Shown here: piece after piece, positions 1-11,000 of the stretch
How the letters are laid out: each line of letters starts with the position of its first letter
How positions within the stretch are numbered: position 1 is the first letter of the stretch
The notes under the pieces: model-generated
Databases searched by the model: none
Told to the model about the DNA's origin: nothing
The model's input: only the letters and a program-made list of their open reading frames with translations
Translations under genes and position numbers: made by a program
DNA from: Spirogloea muscicola
Lineage: Eukaryota > Streptophyta > Zygnematophyceae > Spirogloeales > Spirogloeaceae
NCBI GenBank assembly: GCA_009602725.1
Contig: WELB01000083.1
Span: forward strand, 324,586-369,517
Direction: 5' to 3'
DNA: 44,932 nucleotides

Positions 1-490
<490 letters not shown>

Positions 491-516
491 CCCCTATCCC
501 TAATCCTATCCCTAAC
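491..516. repeat. Degenerate telomere-like CCCTAA repeats
   Basis: Four or five imperfect CCCTAA/CCCTAT units sit in a row, immediately left of a retroelement 3'-UTR fragment. The array is too short and too degenerate to be a telomere. It is at most an interstitial telomere-like patch or element-end microsatellite. Confidence 0.4.
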
Positions 517-1100
517 CTAATCCAGGCCCTCCATCACTCAATACATACTCCATTTCCTGCTCACTAGGGGATATTGAGCACCCAGTGGCCACTTGAGTCG
601 CTGTGTGCTTTCTCGCTTTCCTGGCCTCGTCGAACTTTCTTAACTCATTTCTGGGCTGTCCAATCACAGCCAACGCCCACTACTGAAGTAGTTCTTCCTT
701 CTTTCCTAGGATCATCAATCTCACTTCCCCCTGTGACACCTCGTGATCCGAACCCCTATGAACCATGATAGCTCATTAACCTCATTCCACAGCTAGGAAG
801 CCTACATCTAGATTGTGTACCCCGCCATCTTCCCCGGCTGCCGACTCCGCTGCGGTGAGCCTCTGCTGGCGCCATCCTGGCCCGGCGCTCTTCTCTGGCC
901 AACCTGCTGGGCTGGCCATCCGCAGCCGCTGCCCTCGCTTGCTCACTCGCAAGTACTGAGCTTCCCTCTGCATCGTGTCGTGTTTTGTAGTGTAGTCCTT
1001 TTCGGCACCCCTTTCTTTGGCTTTGGACATTGTCCATTCGTTTTGGGCTGGCTGCCAGCCTCTCCTCTGTATGGGCGAGTGCTTTCTTCCTGGAAGCGTC
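515..1100 (+). mobile_element. Retroelement 3'-UTR remnants, plus orientation
   Basis: The stretch starting AGGCCCTCCATCACTCAATA (about 515) recurs near 14965 and, inverted, near 10385 and 15225. It runs into a copy of the family's GGGCTG...CAGCC hairpin at 653-671. A second fragment (about 870-1095) contains the post-stop sequence GAGCTTCCCTCTGCATCGT, also found after the better copy at 16695, and a shortened hairpin at 1045-1060. No intact coding region remains. Confidence 0.6.
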
Positions 1101-1209
1101 TTTCTTCTTGTGAACCTCACTCCTATCTCCTCGTGGTAGTAGCCATTTTGCATCTCTATGATTTGCACACTCTGGCCCCTTCGGACCTTGTCGATTCCAG
1201 TTGGCTGGC

Positions 1210-1830
1210 CTAATGAAAACTTCTTCCCAAAGGGGGATGGGCTATGGAAAGCCAGCCCAAAAGAGAAAGAGTTTCCATAAAGTAAGGCAATGGCTGTGAG
1301 AGGGCAGCCCAGAGGGATGAACAAGGTCTGGAAGGGCCGAGAGGCGCAAAAATCAAAAAGCTTATCCGTGATTTCTGCGAATGGACGCTCAGTCATCTAG
1401 TCAGCAAGTGCAGATCGGAATAAGTAGAGGGCCGGAAAAGTGCTCGCCCATAGAGAAGAGGAGCTGGCAAAGCCAGCCCAAATAAGAATGGACAATGTCC
1501 AAAGCCAAAGAAAGAGGAGCCGGGAAAGAGAGAAGGCGCGCGGTGCGCATGAAATTGAAAGGGAGGCCAATTCTAGCCTTACAAATGTCGTGTTAACTGG
1601 GTAATGAGCTGGCTAAGGGGGACAATAATATCCCCGAGTGAGCACATGCATATCTGACATGCTATACTGAGGCGCCAAACCACCACCACGGAAGCCATTA
1701 GCCTGGGCGAGTGCACGACCAGCACGAAAAAGCACGGAAAAGGGAAAGCGTCGCCCTGTCCGAAAGGACAAGGTCCCGAGGGGCCGGAAGGCGCTAAAAA
1801 GCGCCAAATATTCAGCTAGACATGTGGCTA
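1210..1830 (-). mobile_element. Retroelement 3'-end remnants, minus orientation
   Basis: Read on the minus strand, about 1620-1760 encodes the family C-terminus, including the peptide RAGRALAQANGF and then a SDMHVLTRGYY-type end. Inverted hairpin units occur near 1243, 1291-1310 and 1448. A segment near 1370-1435 matches the minus-strand copy near 9820-9890. At least two overlapping or nested fragments are present and none is full length. Confidence 0.6.
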
Positions 1831-4423
1831 CTGCAAGTGGGAGCTCAAGAAGCCCTAATCAGCAGCCGGAAAACAGAGTAGCTTGAAGCCGGAAAAGTGG
1901 TAATACGGCCAGAGCAGAAGGAGAAGCTAAGCACACATCGCCCCTTTTTTGAAAGACCTTCTTCCTCTGCAGTGCTCTTATGACTATTGCAGGAGCAAAT
2001 AAAATTTATACTATGTATGTCTGTATGTGTTTACAAGATGGCAATCGACATTGCAAGCTTTGCAGTTGGCTTTGGCCCAATAGTACTTTCGAGGATTCTG
2101 TTTGAACAGTCTGGTTTCTCGAATATTCTTGTCAATTGCGTGAAGGCAAATTATCCTTCATTGCGTCCTGCTTTTGCAGATATAAAAGGTCAACCATCAT
2201 TAGGCACACTAATTGATAAGCCCGACCAATTGTTTTGCCTTCGCACCACCTCTTGGTACCATCTTCATGGACGGCCGCTGACAGCAATTGCTCTCAGTAG
2301 TGGAGCTCGCTCGCTATCTTTGGACGTTCTCCTCTCATCTCGGTCTCTTTGAAAGTCTTTGCTTCCCCTTGGCCAGAAAATTGGGCTACCCGATGTATCC
2401 TAGAATGATCAGACGAGTTAAGTTCATCCTGCCCTCTTTTTCCGTTCTGGGCTGGCCTTTCCCAGCCCCTACATTCAGTGGGCAAGCACTTCATTCTGGT
2501 GGCCCTGCAGTCGCTCAGGTCCTCGCCTTGTGAGTCTCAAGGTCTGGGCCTGGACTTCGTCAGCAGCGGCAGGAGGGCGGAGGCTCATTCCATCTTGCCA
2601 GTACTTGATATCTCCAGCATATCAACGGCATGCTACTTGAGTGCCCTCTGATAAAAGCACTTGGGTTTTGTCTGCGAACATCTTCCTCATTGCTGGCAGC
2701 AGTCAGCCCATCAGATTAGCAAACTTCATTGGAGTGGCAATTTCCTGCTAATGCCCCCTTGGCAATTCCTTCATGGCGATTCCTTCATGAGACCTCATTT
2801 GTGGTACTTTAGTCAATACCTGTTGCGTCCTCCCGAAGCAAGCACTCACCTATATCTTCACTGAAGTACCTCCACCATTCACCCCGCCTCACCTTCCCCT
2901 CTTCAACCGGTCATGTTGCAAACCCCTTGCCCCTGGATTGGAGCCCAGCTGCCCCCGCAGCGGCACAAGGCTTTTGGCATCAGCTGATAAAGCCTGTAAG
3001 CCACGAGGCTCTTATTCAGAAATCATGGAGGTTGATGATAAAAGCTGGCAAGATTCACGAGTGTTCTGTCTTACTGGAAGCCGGCCAGTAGCTGGCTTCA
3101 TTGCTACGCCAGGATCCAAGGATGGTTGCTGCAAATAGATGCGCACATGTGCAGATGCAGGCTCTTCTGCACCCACAACGGCGAAGGTGTTGGAAACCTG
3201 TGTATACCCAAATGGGGCACCAGCTCTGCGTTCGAGCAGGTGTTACCTGGGTTTCTTACGAGGTAATGCAAGCCAGGATTGGGATTTCGACCTGAAGCAA
3301 GGGATCTGAGTTGCGTCCACACCCCTGCTTGGCAATGAGTAGGCATCAGCTAGTATCTCATAATCAGATTGGCGCGTTGTGCGCAAGTTGGGATGATCAC
3401 AGGTAACCTGGCATGCCAGTGAAGGGGCACTTAGAGGGGCACCCTCTCTGTAGGCGTAATCTGAAGCATGGCAGTGAGGTTTGTGACCATGCAAGCAGGT
3501 ATTGCTTAGTAATTTGACTCCTGCCTAACAAATCAAGACTTACTTTAGTATCAACGAACCATTCAAGGAGTTGGCATGACAAAGTCATTGATGCATTTGT
3601 GTGCATCACCCGCTTCCTGTTTTAATCTACGCTGATCTGATTATGCTTCAGAGCTGATGGGAACTCATGCCGCCTCCAGATATGATAAGATTGCTGGAGA
3701 CTCATCAAAATGTGGGCCTTCTAAAGAGGCTCTCACATGCTCAACACCAAGGATCATCCAGGTTCTGGTCACACTACGTGAGCAAGTCATGGCTACACAA
3801 GGAAGAGACGCTTTGGTTCAACAGCACTGGCTTAACACTGCCAAGCTGAGTTCAGAAGTAGCCTGCGCGCAGACTAGCCTGCAAGCTTTCAGAGGAGACG
3901 TTGACCTATATGCCAATTGGTAGGGAAGGCTTCAGTGACAAATGGTCACTACAATTGCTCTTTGGGACAGATCTATCTCAACGAGCACACTGGACCTTAG
4001 CGAGAATGTGTCTCAAACACCGAGGCACAAGGATCGCATGTGGCTCAGGATGTGACCGGTGGGAGTCTCCCAGCCTACAAAGCAATAAACAATAAAAAAG
4101 GCAGCTCTGCTCGAGGACGCGTGAAAGTAACCTGAGCTTGCATTCTGGGTCGCAACTGGGCACCAGGGTGTTGGCTCATAACCAAACAATTTGGGTGCGT
4201 GATTCACGAGTTGCTTCCTGAGAGGCTGCCCTTGATCAGAGCGCTCATGCATGCAGCATGCAGCCAAGGATTTGTGGAAGGCCAGTTTTCGGACAAAATG
4301 GCACGTTGGAGGGGAGGGCCGTGGTTTGCGAAATCACGGCTCACAGCGGCGAGCGTCGGTTGCAAAGAGGTGGCAGTCTTTCCACAACGCACGAAGGATG
4401 GGAGGCACAGGCTGTGCGCAGAT
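1831..4423. other. Gene-poor stretch with one retroelement fragment
   Basis: A plus-strand 3'-UTR fragment with the hairpin GGGCTGG...CCAGCCC lies at about 2255-2530 (hairpin 2449-2468). From about 2540 to 4420 I see only short unrelated open frames, with no recognisable domain or consistent exon chain. An A-rich AATAAACAATAAA stretch near 4083-4096 could be a polyadenylation context for an unseen plus-strand transcript. Confidence 0.4.
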
Positions 4424-6536
4424 TCACAGACGCAGTGTGAGGTCGAGGCCGCTGGCGTCGGTCTCGGCGTCCCACACGGAGGCGGTGGTAAGAGCCGTCT
4501 TCCTTCGCTTGGCATCCACTTCCACAGTCTTGGCGCCCTTGTCCACCATCACTGATGTCTTGCCTCTGGCCTCGACGCCGCTGCTCAGCGTGGCACTCGA
4601 GACGCAAGAGGACCCGAAGCTGGACTGGCGCTCGAGCATTGGACCCGTGACTCCGCCGCCGCCAGCGGACTTGGTTGCGGCCAGTGTGAGTTGGAGGGAG
4701 GTCCACAGCGGTGACTGCGATGGTGGCGCCGCGGTTGGCCGAAGCACCGCCGCGGGCACCTCCTGGTGGCGCTGCCGCTTGGAGTAGGGTGCATAAGTCG
4801 GGACGCGCAGTGAAGTGGGGTTGCTCTCGACCATCGGGATCGTGCCATGGCCGACGTCGCTGGAGCGGCGCCGCTTGCTGGCGACGACTGCTGCCGGCTC
4901 CGGCGCAGCCGCAGCCATTGGTTGGCAGACAGTCGCGCCGGCGGAGTTGCTGGCATCGTAAAGCCAGCGCAGGTCCGCCTCTGCAGTTGGCGGCGACGGC
5001 TGGCGGCTGCCGCCGCTGGAGAACTCTGAGCACCCCGCGAGCAGCGACGACTCCGTCGTACACCCTGACGACTTGCCGCCGCTCGACTGTTGGCTGCCGC
5101 CGGCCACGTTCACTGCAAAGGGCGGCGCCGCCACCGCCGTCTTCTCGTCGCAGTTGGCGCTGCTCGCAGCTGCCAGCGGTGGCGCGTAGCGGCCCAGAAG
5201 GCTGGCGAGGGAGTGCAGGTGCAGGTCGCCGACGGCGGCTGTCACCACTGCCGAGGGCGGCGGCGGCGGCGTCGGCAGGCCATTGTGGCAGTGGCGGCCC
5301 GCCCCATGCCCGGCGGGCGCTGTGGCCACGGGCGGGCTGCCGTCGGAAGCACTTAGTGAGCGCCGTTGCTTCGCCGTCGCGGCTTCCAGGCTTCTCATCA
5401 CCGCCCAGCTCGCCTGCACGCCGACAGCGAGTGCCAATTGCTAACCTCAGCGCCATGGCATGGCCGCTCATCCACTGGCTGAGTCACTAACAGCGGGTAC
5501 AATCTTAAGCAGTAGGATTGCTACTCCTAGACACCATACTAGTTCTCTGCTGAGAGCGGCAGCAGAGCCCAGCGTGGTGGCCTCCCTACCTGCTGCGTCG
5601 CCGTGGCCATCGCCGGGGCCTCGTATTTGCCATGGTGGGCCCCCGCTGCGAGCTTCCGGTTGGCGCGCTCCTGCCGAGCGGCGGCGAGGGCCTGCAGGCG
5701 AGCAAAAGTTATTAGTCACCACAGCGCCGAGCAAGATGACCGCAACCGGCGGCATGGACAGCAGCGGCTTGGCTCGAGCACCGGTGCAGGCTAGCGACAA
5801 CTTACATGAATTGAGAAAATAATGGAAGGCCAAAGTGGCCAAGTACAATGGCAAGCACATCTGATGACGGACAAAAGATACAATACCCACTGAAAATTGA
5901 CCCGCTCAGTAACCACGGGTCTGCACGTAAAGGCGAGGGGCTCACCCTGGTGAGGCAGCTGGCCAGCTCCAGTTGGTCCACGCGGCTCGCCGCCTTTGGC
6001 GGCAGCGCGAGGCTGGCGCTGGGGGCCCCCGACTTGGCTGCCTGCCGGTGCAGCAGGTCCTGGACCATCCGCGCATGGGCTGCAGCGGCAGAGAGAGGGA
6101 GCACGGCACATGTGAGCGTCAGCACGCGGCTGCAACGAGCGCAGAACTCCGTCTGTGAGGAAGACGCGGCTGCTGGTGACACAAGAGCGGCCGTAGAGGC
6201 CAGCCAGGTGCGTACAGAGGGTGTTCATGACATGGGTGTCTCTCCCCTTCCCACCCTTCCTCCCTCTCTCTCCCCCTTTCTCTCTGCCTCCCCCCTCTCT
6301 CTCCACCCCTCTGCCCGTCCTTCCGTCCTCCTCTACTTCCTGCGTTCGTCCCACAACTCCCTTGTGGTAACCCAACTCCCACCTCCTTCCTGTCTTGCTG
6401 CCGCCGCGGGCCATGCAGGGGGGGATCGCTCACCGGCGGCCTGGAGGCGGACGGAGGCGAGCCACAGGCGGCGCTGGCGGTCGGCCTCGGCGGCGGCGGA
6501 GGGCGCCGCCTGGGCGCCGAGCAGGGCGGCGTCCAT
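4424..6536 (-). CDS. EAR-motif putative transcriptional corepressor
   Basis: Four exons on the minus strand join in frame: 6536-6434, 6079-5946, 5691-5590 and 5413-4424. All introns are GT–AG with matching phases. The 442-residue product has an Ala-rich amphipathic N-terminal part (residues about 1-113; LWLASVRLQAA, then AHARMVQDLLHRQ) spread over the first three exons. A long low-complexity Ser/Ala/Pro region follows, with basic clusters KRRR (about 293-296) and KRRK (about 415). The protein ends exactly in GLDLTLRL. A C-terminal LxLxL motif is the known EAR motif that recruits TOPLESS-type corepressors, and a DLHLH sequence near residues 176-180 is a weaker second candidate. No DNA-binding domain is visible, so an adaptor role in the nucleus is inferred. 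The start is the first ATG after a TATA box about 110 bp upstream. I do not recognise the family; a VQ, ethylene-response-factor-like or other EAR protein cannot be told apart by eye. Exon 4 is GC-rich and open in other frames, but only this frame chains through all exons. Confidence 0.75.
6240..6345. repeat. CT-rich microsatellite in intron 1
   Basis: This is a near-uninterrupted pyrimidine tract (TCTC, CCCTT and CCCTC units) inside the first intron of the minus-strand EAR-motif gene. In the transcript it is purine-rich. It is probably neutral low-complexity DNA, but it is polymorphism-prone. Confidence 0.6.
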
Positions 6537-6646
6537 GGCGGCTTCGGCGAGGGGGAGGCGACGGGGGGCCGGGAGGCAAGGCGGCCCAGTGGGGCTGAGG
6601 AGGACGGGGGGATACGGGAAACGCGGCCCACGCTAACGAGCTGAAG

Positions 6647-6655
6647 CTTTATATA
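6647..6655 (-). promoter_or_regulatory. TATA box of the EAR-motif gene
   Basis: TATATAAAG is read on the minus strand, about 110 bp upstream of the start codon at 6536. A long polypyrimidine (minus-sense CCCTCC) tract, of the kind common in plant core promoters, lies just upstream at about 6665-6810. Confidence 0.7.
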
Positions 6656-7194
6656 CGGCTCGGCGGGGAGGAGGGAGGGAGGAAGGGGGGATGAGGGAGG
6701 GAGGAGGGAGGGGCTGGGTCGAGAGAGTGAAACGGGGGGGGGCGGGAAGGGAGGGGCGGCCTACTGCGCCGAGAGCGCGCCGGGGGGAGGGGGGGCGGGG
6801 CCCCCCTGGCCAGCTCCCGCACGTCACCCCGGGGTCAGCGGCGCCGTTGTCGGGACGTGCGGCGGCGCGCGCCCGGGGGGCCCGATAACGACGCCCGCGT
6901 GCTGCATCCAGGGTGGAGCTCGTGAGCTCGGGGGCCCCTGTTGGCCGCGGCCGCGCTGGCGCGCACGTGGATAACGGCTCCAGCCGGGCCCACCTGGCCG
7001 CACGCGCGAAAAGTGTTCCCAGCCCCTGGATACTTATCTGCAGGCGTGCACGCCCAAAAGGCAGGGGAGGGTGGGGGAGGGTGACAACAAAAGCAAGTGT
7101 ACAGTAACAGCAACCAAGCATTGATGGGGAGGGAGGTGTTGAGGGAGGAGGGGAGAGGGGGAGGGGCCCCGGCCGGCGCCACTGTTGTGCTGCC

Positions 7195-8250
7195 TGGGGC
7201 TCTTTTCCGGCGCGCCCGCGAACGCTTTTTACATCTGCTGCCGACAAAGGCTCTTTCCGCCTGCTCCGTACCCCTTCCTCTTCACCCTGCGCCCCAAATA
7301 TCTGCCTCCTCCTCTGTGACTGGGTGAGGGGCAAAACGACGAGTGGGGGAGTGTGGGGATGAGCGACCAAATATCTGCCCTATACGTGACACTTTCCAGG
7401 CGGCTGCTAAGTAGTTGTTACTAGGTTACTAAAGTGAATAACCTACATGGTACTTGCTGACTTATGTGTTCAGCGCTTTTTGGCCCCTTAGGACCTGGTC
7501 ATTCTTTCGAGCTGGCTGCTCACAGCTCTCGCCCCCTCTCGAAGAGTTTCAATTCTTCTTTGTTGATAGATTGGACTGGCTCGGTTTGGCATCCCTCTCA
7601 TTTCAGCTTTTGCGCCTTCCGCCCTTTCGGACCTTGTTCCGTTCCTTCCGGCTGGCCTCTCACAGCCATTGCCGTACATTGGAAGAGCTACTTCTTTCAA
7701 AAAGAAGGGGAGGCGGGAACTAGAGGAAGAGAAGCAGGTCTTCCAAGGAAGAACGAGCAGCTCACACTAATGGGCGGAGGCTAAATCTTGCACGCCGGCG
7801 CAAGCTTTTATGTCATGCCGACAAGAGCCTGCTCTTTCCGCCTGCATCCGTCTCCCCTCCCCCATTCCTCCCGCTTCACAAATATCTGCCTCCCTCGCTG
7901 TGAGTGGTTGGGGGGGAAAAGAGGTGAAGTGGAGTGTGGAATTGAGCGACCAAATATCTGTTTCCTCTTCGTGATACTTTCCAGGCTGCAAGGCTTCTCT
8001 GGGGCTGCTGACCAGGGGTGTTGTTGAGCACCTAATAAGAGCGAGTTGCGCTTGTAGCCACTAGCCACCTTCTTCATTCCTGTATCAGCCATTGCCTTAT
8101 CTGGGAAGAGCTATTTCTTTCTCTCACTCACTAGTGTGAGAAGGGTTGGAAGGAGGGTGGTGAGAAGGGGAAGCAGGAGCTGGAGAAAGGAAAGCAGCTT
8201 CTACGAGGAAGAAGCAGCTCTCACAAATGGGCGAGGGCAAACTCCTGAAC
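7195..8250. repeat. Tandemly duplicated upstream block with AAATATCT motifs
   Basis: Sequence at about 7200-7400 is repeated at about 7790-7985. Shared landmarks are GCCGACAA, CTCTTTCCGCCTGC, CAAATATCTGCCTCC, GAGCGACCAAATATCTG and the terminal ACTTTCCAGGC. A second unit (about 7640-7785, retroelement-UTR-like GCCATTGCC plus GAAGAGC) recurs at about 8085-8245. AAATATCT therefore appears four times: 7296-7303, 7369-7376, 7880-7887 and 7952-7959. The block lies upstream of the minus-strand EAR-motif gene. Confidence 0.65.
7450..7720 (+). mobile_element. Retroelement 3'-UTR tandem units
   Basis: Two successive units of the form GGCCCCTT...GACCT..TCATTCTTT...GGCTG...CAGCC lie in plus orientation, with hairpins near 7509-7527 and 7648-7668. 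The first carries the paired change GAGCTG/CAGCTC in place of GGGCTG/CAGCCC. The fragment is inserted between the two copies of the duplicated block. Confidence 0.6.
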
Positions 8251-9369
8251 GGCTGAAGGCCACACTAAGACTTCAACAGGTCCACTGCGAGCGAGAGATA
8301 TAGAGAGAGGGGGGGGTTGGGGGGGGGGGGGAGACTGCAGGGGGGACTAGAGGGACAGGCAGACCGGGAGGGAAGGCCCTAGGGGTCCTCAGGGAGCCCC
8401 TCCGGGAAAATATCGGCCGGGGGAGCACTTCCCGACCAGCCAGAAGGCGCCGGAGGGCCCCTCCCCAATTGGGCCTCCCCGATCGCAACGCCCGTGTACA
8501 CGCACGCCTCGGCACAGCGACACGCAGCGCGTCGCTGTCGCAAGGAAGATCTTGATTGTGTGCCACTCTGAGCGTCAATCTCTCAGTCACGCACTCTCTC
8601 TGTGCCCACACAGTGCGACTGGCGGCTCCTCAGACCCCAACTGATCTCCCGAGGGTGGTCCAGGCTGGGCACGGCCTGCCTGGCAGTGCAGTAGGTATTG
8701 AAGACGACTGGCATTTCATCCGCACTGGCATCGGTGTGAGTAACGAGCTCCGTCGAGGGCGAAAGGTATGGCTGCGCAGAAGGGGGGGTGTGGACGGGCC
8801 CAAAGGTGGTCGAGATTGACCAATAAATGCGGTCGGCCCAGAGTGGTCTAGAGTAATTGATGCGCTGTGCAGCACGCCGACAACTTCTGCCATCCCTCCT
8901 CAGAAAAATCTTGACTTGTCGTACTATGGCACAGAATCAAAGGTGATGAACATGCTCATCATGGAATTGAAATTAAGCGTCTCATAAAACGGCTTGCCCA
9001 AAGGACATAGACACAGGCGGCCGCAAGACGAGAGGTCCGGCTAGCAGAAGCATTGCACGTATCACACACCAGGACACCATAGCACCCGCCAAGGCCACGG
9101 GCGCAGGAGCTCGCGACGGCAGGCGGCGGCCATGGTCGAAGTAGCCGTTGCAGGCGACAGGCCTACGGTCTATAGTAGCAGTGCTGCGAGGGGCGTGCCA
9201 CTACAGCCGGCAACGAGCCTCTGGCCTTGCGCGAGGGGCGGCGACGAGATCTCGGCCCGCCCGAGGCCCCGCGGCTGCGGCACAGTGCTACAACGCGGCA
9301 TGGTGGGGCCCGCCCGCCAAGGCCGCTGCGACGAGGGCGCCCACCCCACCAAACACCTCGCCTCGCCCT
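8251..9369. other. No gene recognised
   Basis: GC-rich sequence with a G-run (about 8311-8332). Open frames occur on both strands but no domain, exon chain or repeat relationship is clear. An ATG at about 9132 opens a 146-codon frame with no recognisable features that runs into the following retroelement fragment, so I do not call it. Confidence 0.35.
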
Positions 9370-9965
9370 GCCGCCTCCTCCTCCTCCCTCTTGGAAGAAA
9401 CGCGCGCGGTGCGCATGAAATGAAAGGGAGGCCAATCCGAGCCTTACCAAGTCCGGGTAACGGGGCAATAATCTGTCTAAGGGGGTCTTTGTTCATTCAT
9501 TTCTCAGGGCTGGCCTCTCACAGCCACCGCCCTCTACTGGAAGCGTCGTTTCTCTTCAGTACTCCCTCTTGAGGCTGCAGCGCGCACGCAGCTGCGGGCC
9601 GTGGCCCACCAGCCCGCTACATGGGGCTCACTGCGCACTGTAGCGGTTCTTGTAGCGGGCCGGTTTCACGGCGCCCTGGAAGCGTGTGTGCTGCCAACCG
9701 CGGTCGCGTGCTTCTGAAGAAATAGCTCGTCCAATACAAGGCAATGGCTGTGAGTGGCCAGCCCAAAGAAATGAACAAGGTCTGAAGGGGCCGAAATGCG
9801 CAAGTAACACCCGATTACTCTTCGTGACTTCTGCAAATGGACGCTCAATAATCTCTTGCCAGCAAATGCAGATCGGATTAACTAGAGGGCGGAAAAGCGT
9901 CGCCCTGTCGGAATCAGGAGGCAGCAGCCAAGGAGCGGCACTTGCAAAACCCGCCAATATGGGTT
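9370..9965 (-). mobile_element. Retroelement 3'-end fragments, mixed orientation
   Basis: About 9395-9485 repeats the minus-strand copy near 1537-1630 (GCGCGCGGTGCGCATGAAAT). A plus-strand hairpin unit lies at about 9490-9570. About 9715-9960 is a minus-strand copy with an inverted hairpin (about 9746-9764). Most coding signal is frameshifted. Confidence 0.5.
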
Positions 9966-10374
9966 GGACCATCCCCGACTCTCCTTGGCATTCGCGAGGG
10001 CCTTGTGAGCCAGTGAGGTCAGTGCTAGCCGGGCATCGTTGTGCGCTACTGCCATCTCAAGCTGACGACTCATGCCAACTGTGCCTCCGATAACAACTAG
10101 TTCCTGTAAGGTGGTAAATGAAGAATTCTTCCAGAGGAGGGGGGATGACTGTGATATACCAAGCTAAAAGAGATTCACAGGGTCCGAAGGGGCCGGAAGG
10201 CGAAGAGCAGGCAGCTACATTAATGGCTACAATGAATGGGTTAAGGATTGCGTACAGTCTAAACGACTACGACGTCCAGAGTGTTGAATGTAGTGTGGTG
10301 GCATCAGCGGGTCGGTGGAGTGACCATCTAACTCGGCCTAATGGGCCGTGGGAACCTTCCTGTAGAAGGAGTTG
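9966..10374. other. No gene recognised
   Basis: Short open frames only. A small fragment near 10160-10205 (GGTCCGAAGGGGCCGGAAGGCG) resembles the minus-strand retroelement UTR. Nothing else stands out. Confidence 0.3.
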
Positions 10375-10580
10375 GCGTGTGTATTGAGTGACGGAGGGCC
10401 TGACGGCCAAATACAAAGCCAAGCACATTAAATAGATGTACATCACCTGCTGCTAAACGAATTCACGAGTCAGCACGTAGAGGTCGCTAACTGACGCCCT
10501 GTAGAATGGAAGCCCCGGCACACTAAGAAAGAATCAGCTCTTCCAATTTACGGCAATGGCTGTGAGAGGCCGGTCCAAAG
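10375..10580 (-). mobile_element. Retroelement 3' end, minus orientation
   Basis: On the minus strand the sequence encodes the family terminus SVSDLYVLTREF followed by a stop. It continues into a 3' UTR that reads TCAGCAGGTGATGTACATCT-like and GGCCCTCCGTCACTCAATAC-like, shared with the plus-strand copy at 14870-15000. An inverted hairpin unit flanks it near 10558-10576. Confidence 0.6.
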
Positions 10581-10650
10581 GAGATGTAAATTGTCTGACA
10601 GGGCCGGCAGGAGAGATGTTAATAGCCGAATCGGTCTGCTTTCCTGGGGC

Positions 10651-10841
10651 GATCGCGCTGCTCTGTGCGCCCTAGCTATGGCTGCCATCCACCAAGGGTG
10701 CGACTCTATGTGCGGCCAGGCGGAGCCTGTGCTGTCTGTGTAAGAGATCGCGCTGCTCTGTGCACTCTAGCTATGGCTGTCACCCACCGTGGGTGCCGCT
10801 CCGTGTGCGGCCAGGCGGAGCCTGTGCCGTCTATGTGACAG
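10651..10841. repeat. Two-copy tandem repeat, period about 95 bp
   Basis: Both units begin GATCGCGCTGCTCTGTGC (10651 and 10746) and contain CTAGCTATGGCTG and GTGCGGCCAGGCGGAGCCTGTG. They differ at scattered bases, so the duplication is not brand new. The flank at 10850-11000 is related, in inverted orientation, to 34225-34410, and parts recur near 14110-14160 and 14690-14760. The unit therefore belongs to a dispersed repeat. Confidence 0.7.
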
Positions 10842-11000
10842 TGTGGCTGATCTCTATGTGAGGTCGGGATCTGTGTGCCGTCACGAGGGAATTTGTAGCT
10901 GAACCGCTGAGACGAGGGCGGTTTGCTGGTCCTTCGGAGGCAGGGAAACGTCCAGTGGAGGACTCTGATTGGAGGAGACAAGAAGCGGAGGCTGCTAATG

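Noticed and set aside
4341-5490. Long open frames of 376 codons (minus) and 259 codons (plus) overlapping the EAR-motif exon
   Set aside because: High GC content keeps alternative frames open. Only the 337-codon frame joins in phase to three upstream exons and ends in a meaningful motif.
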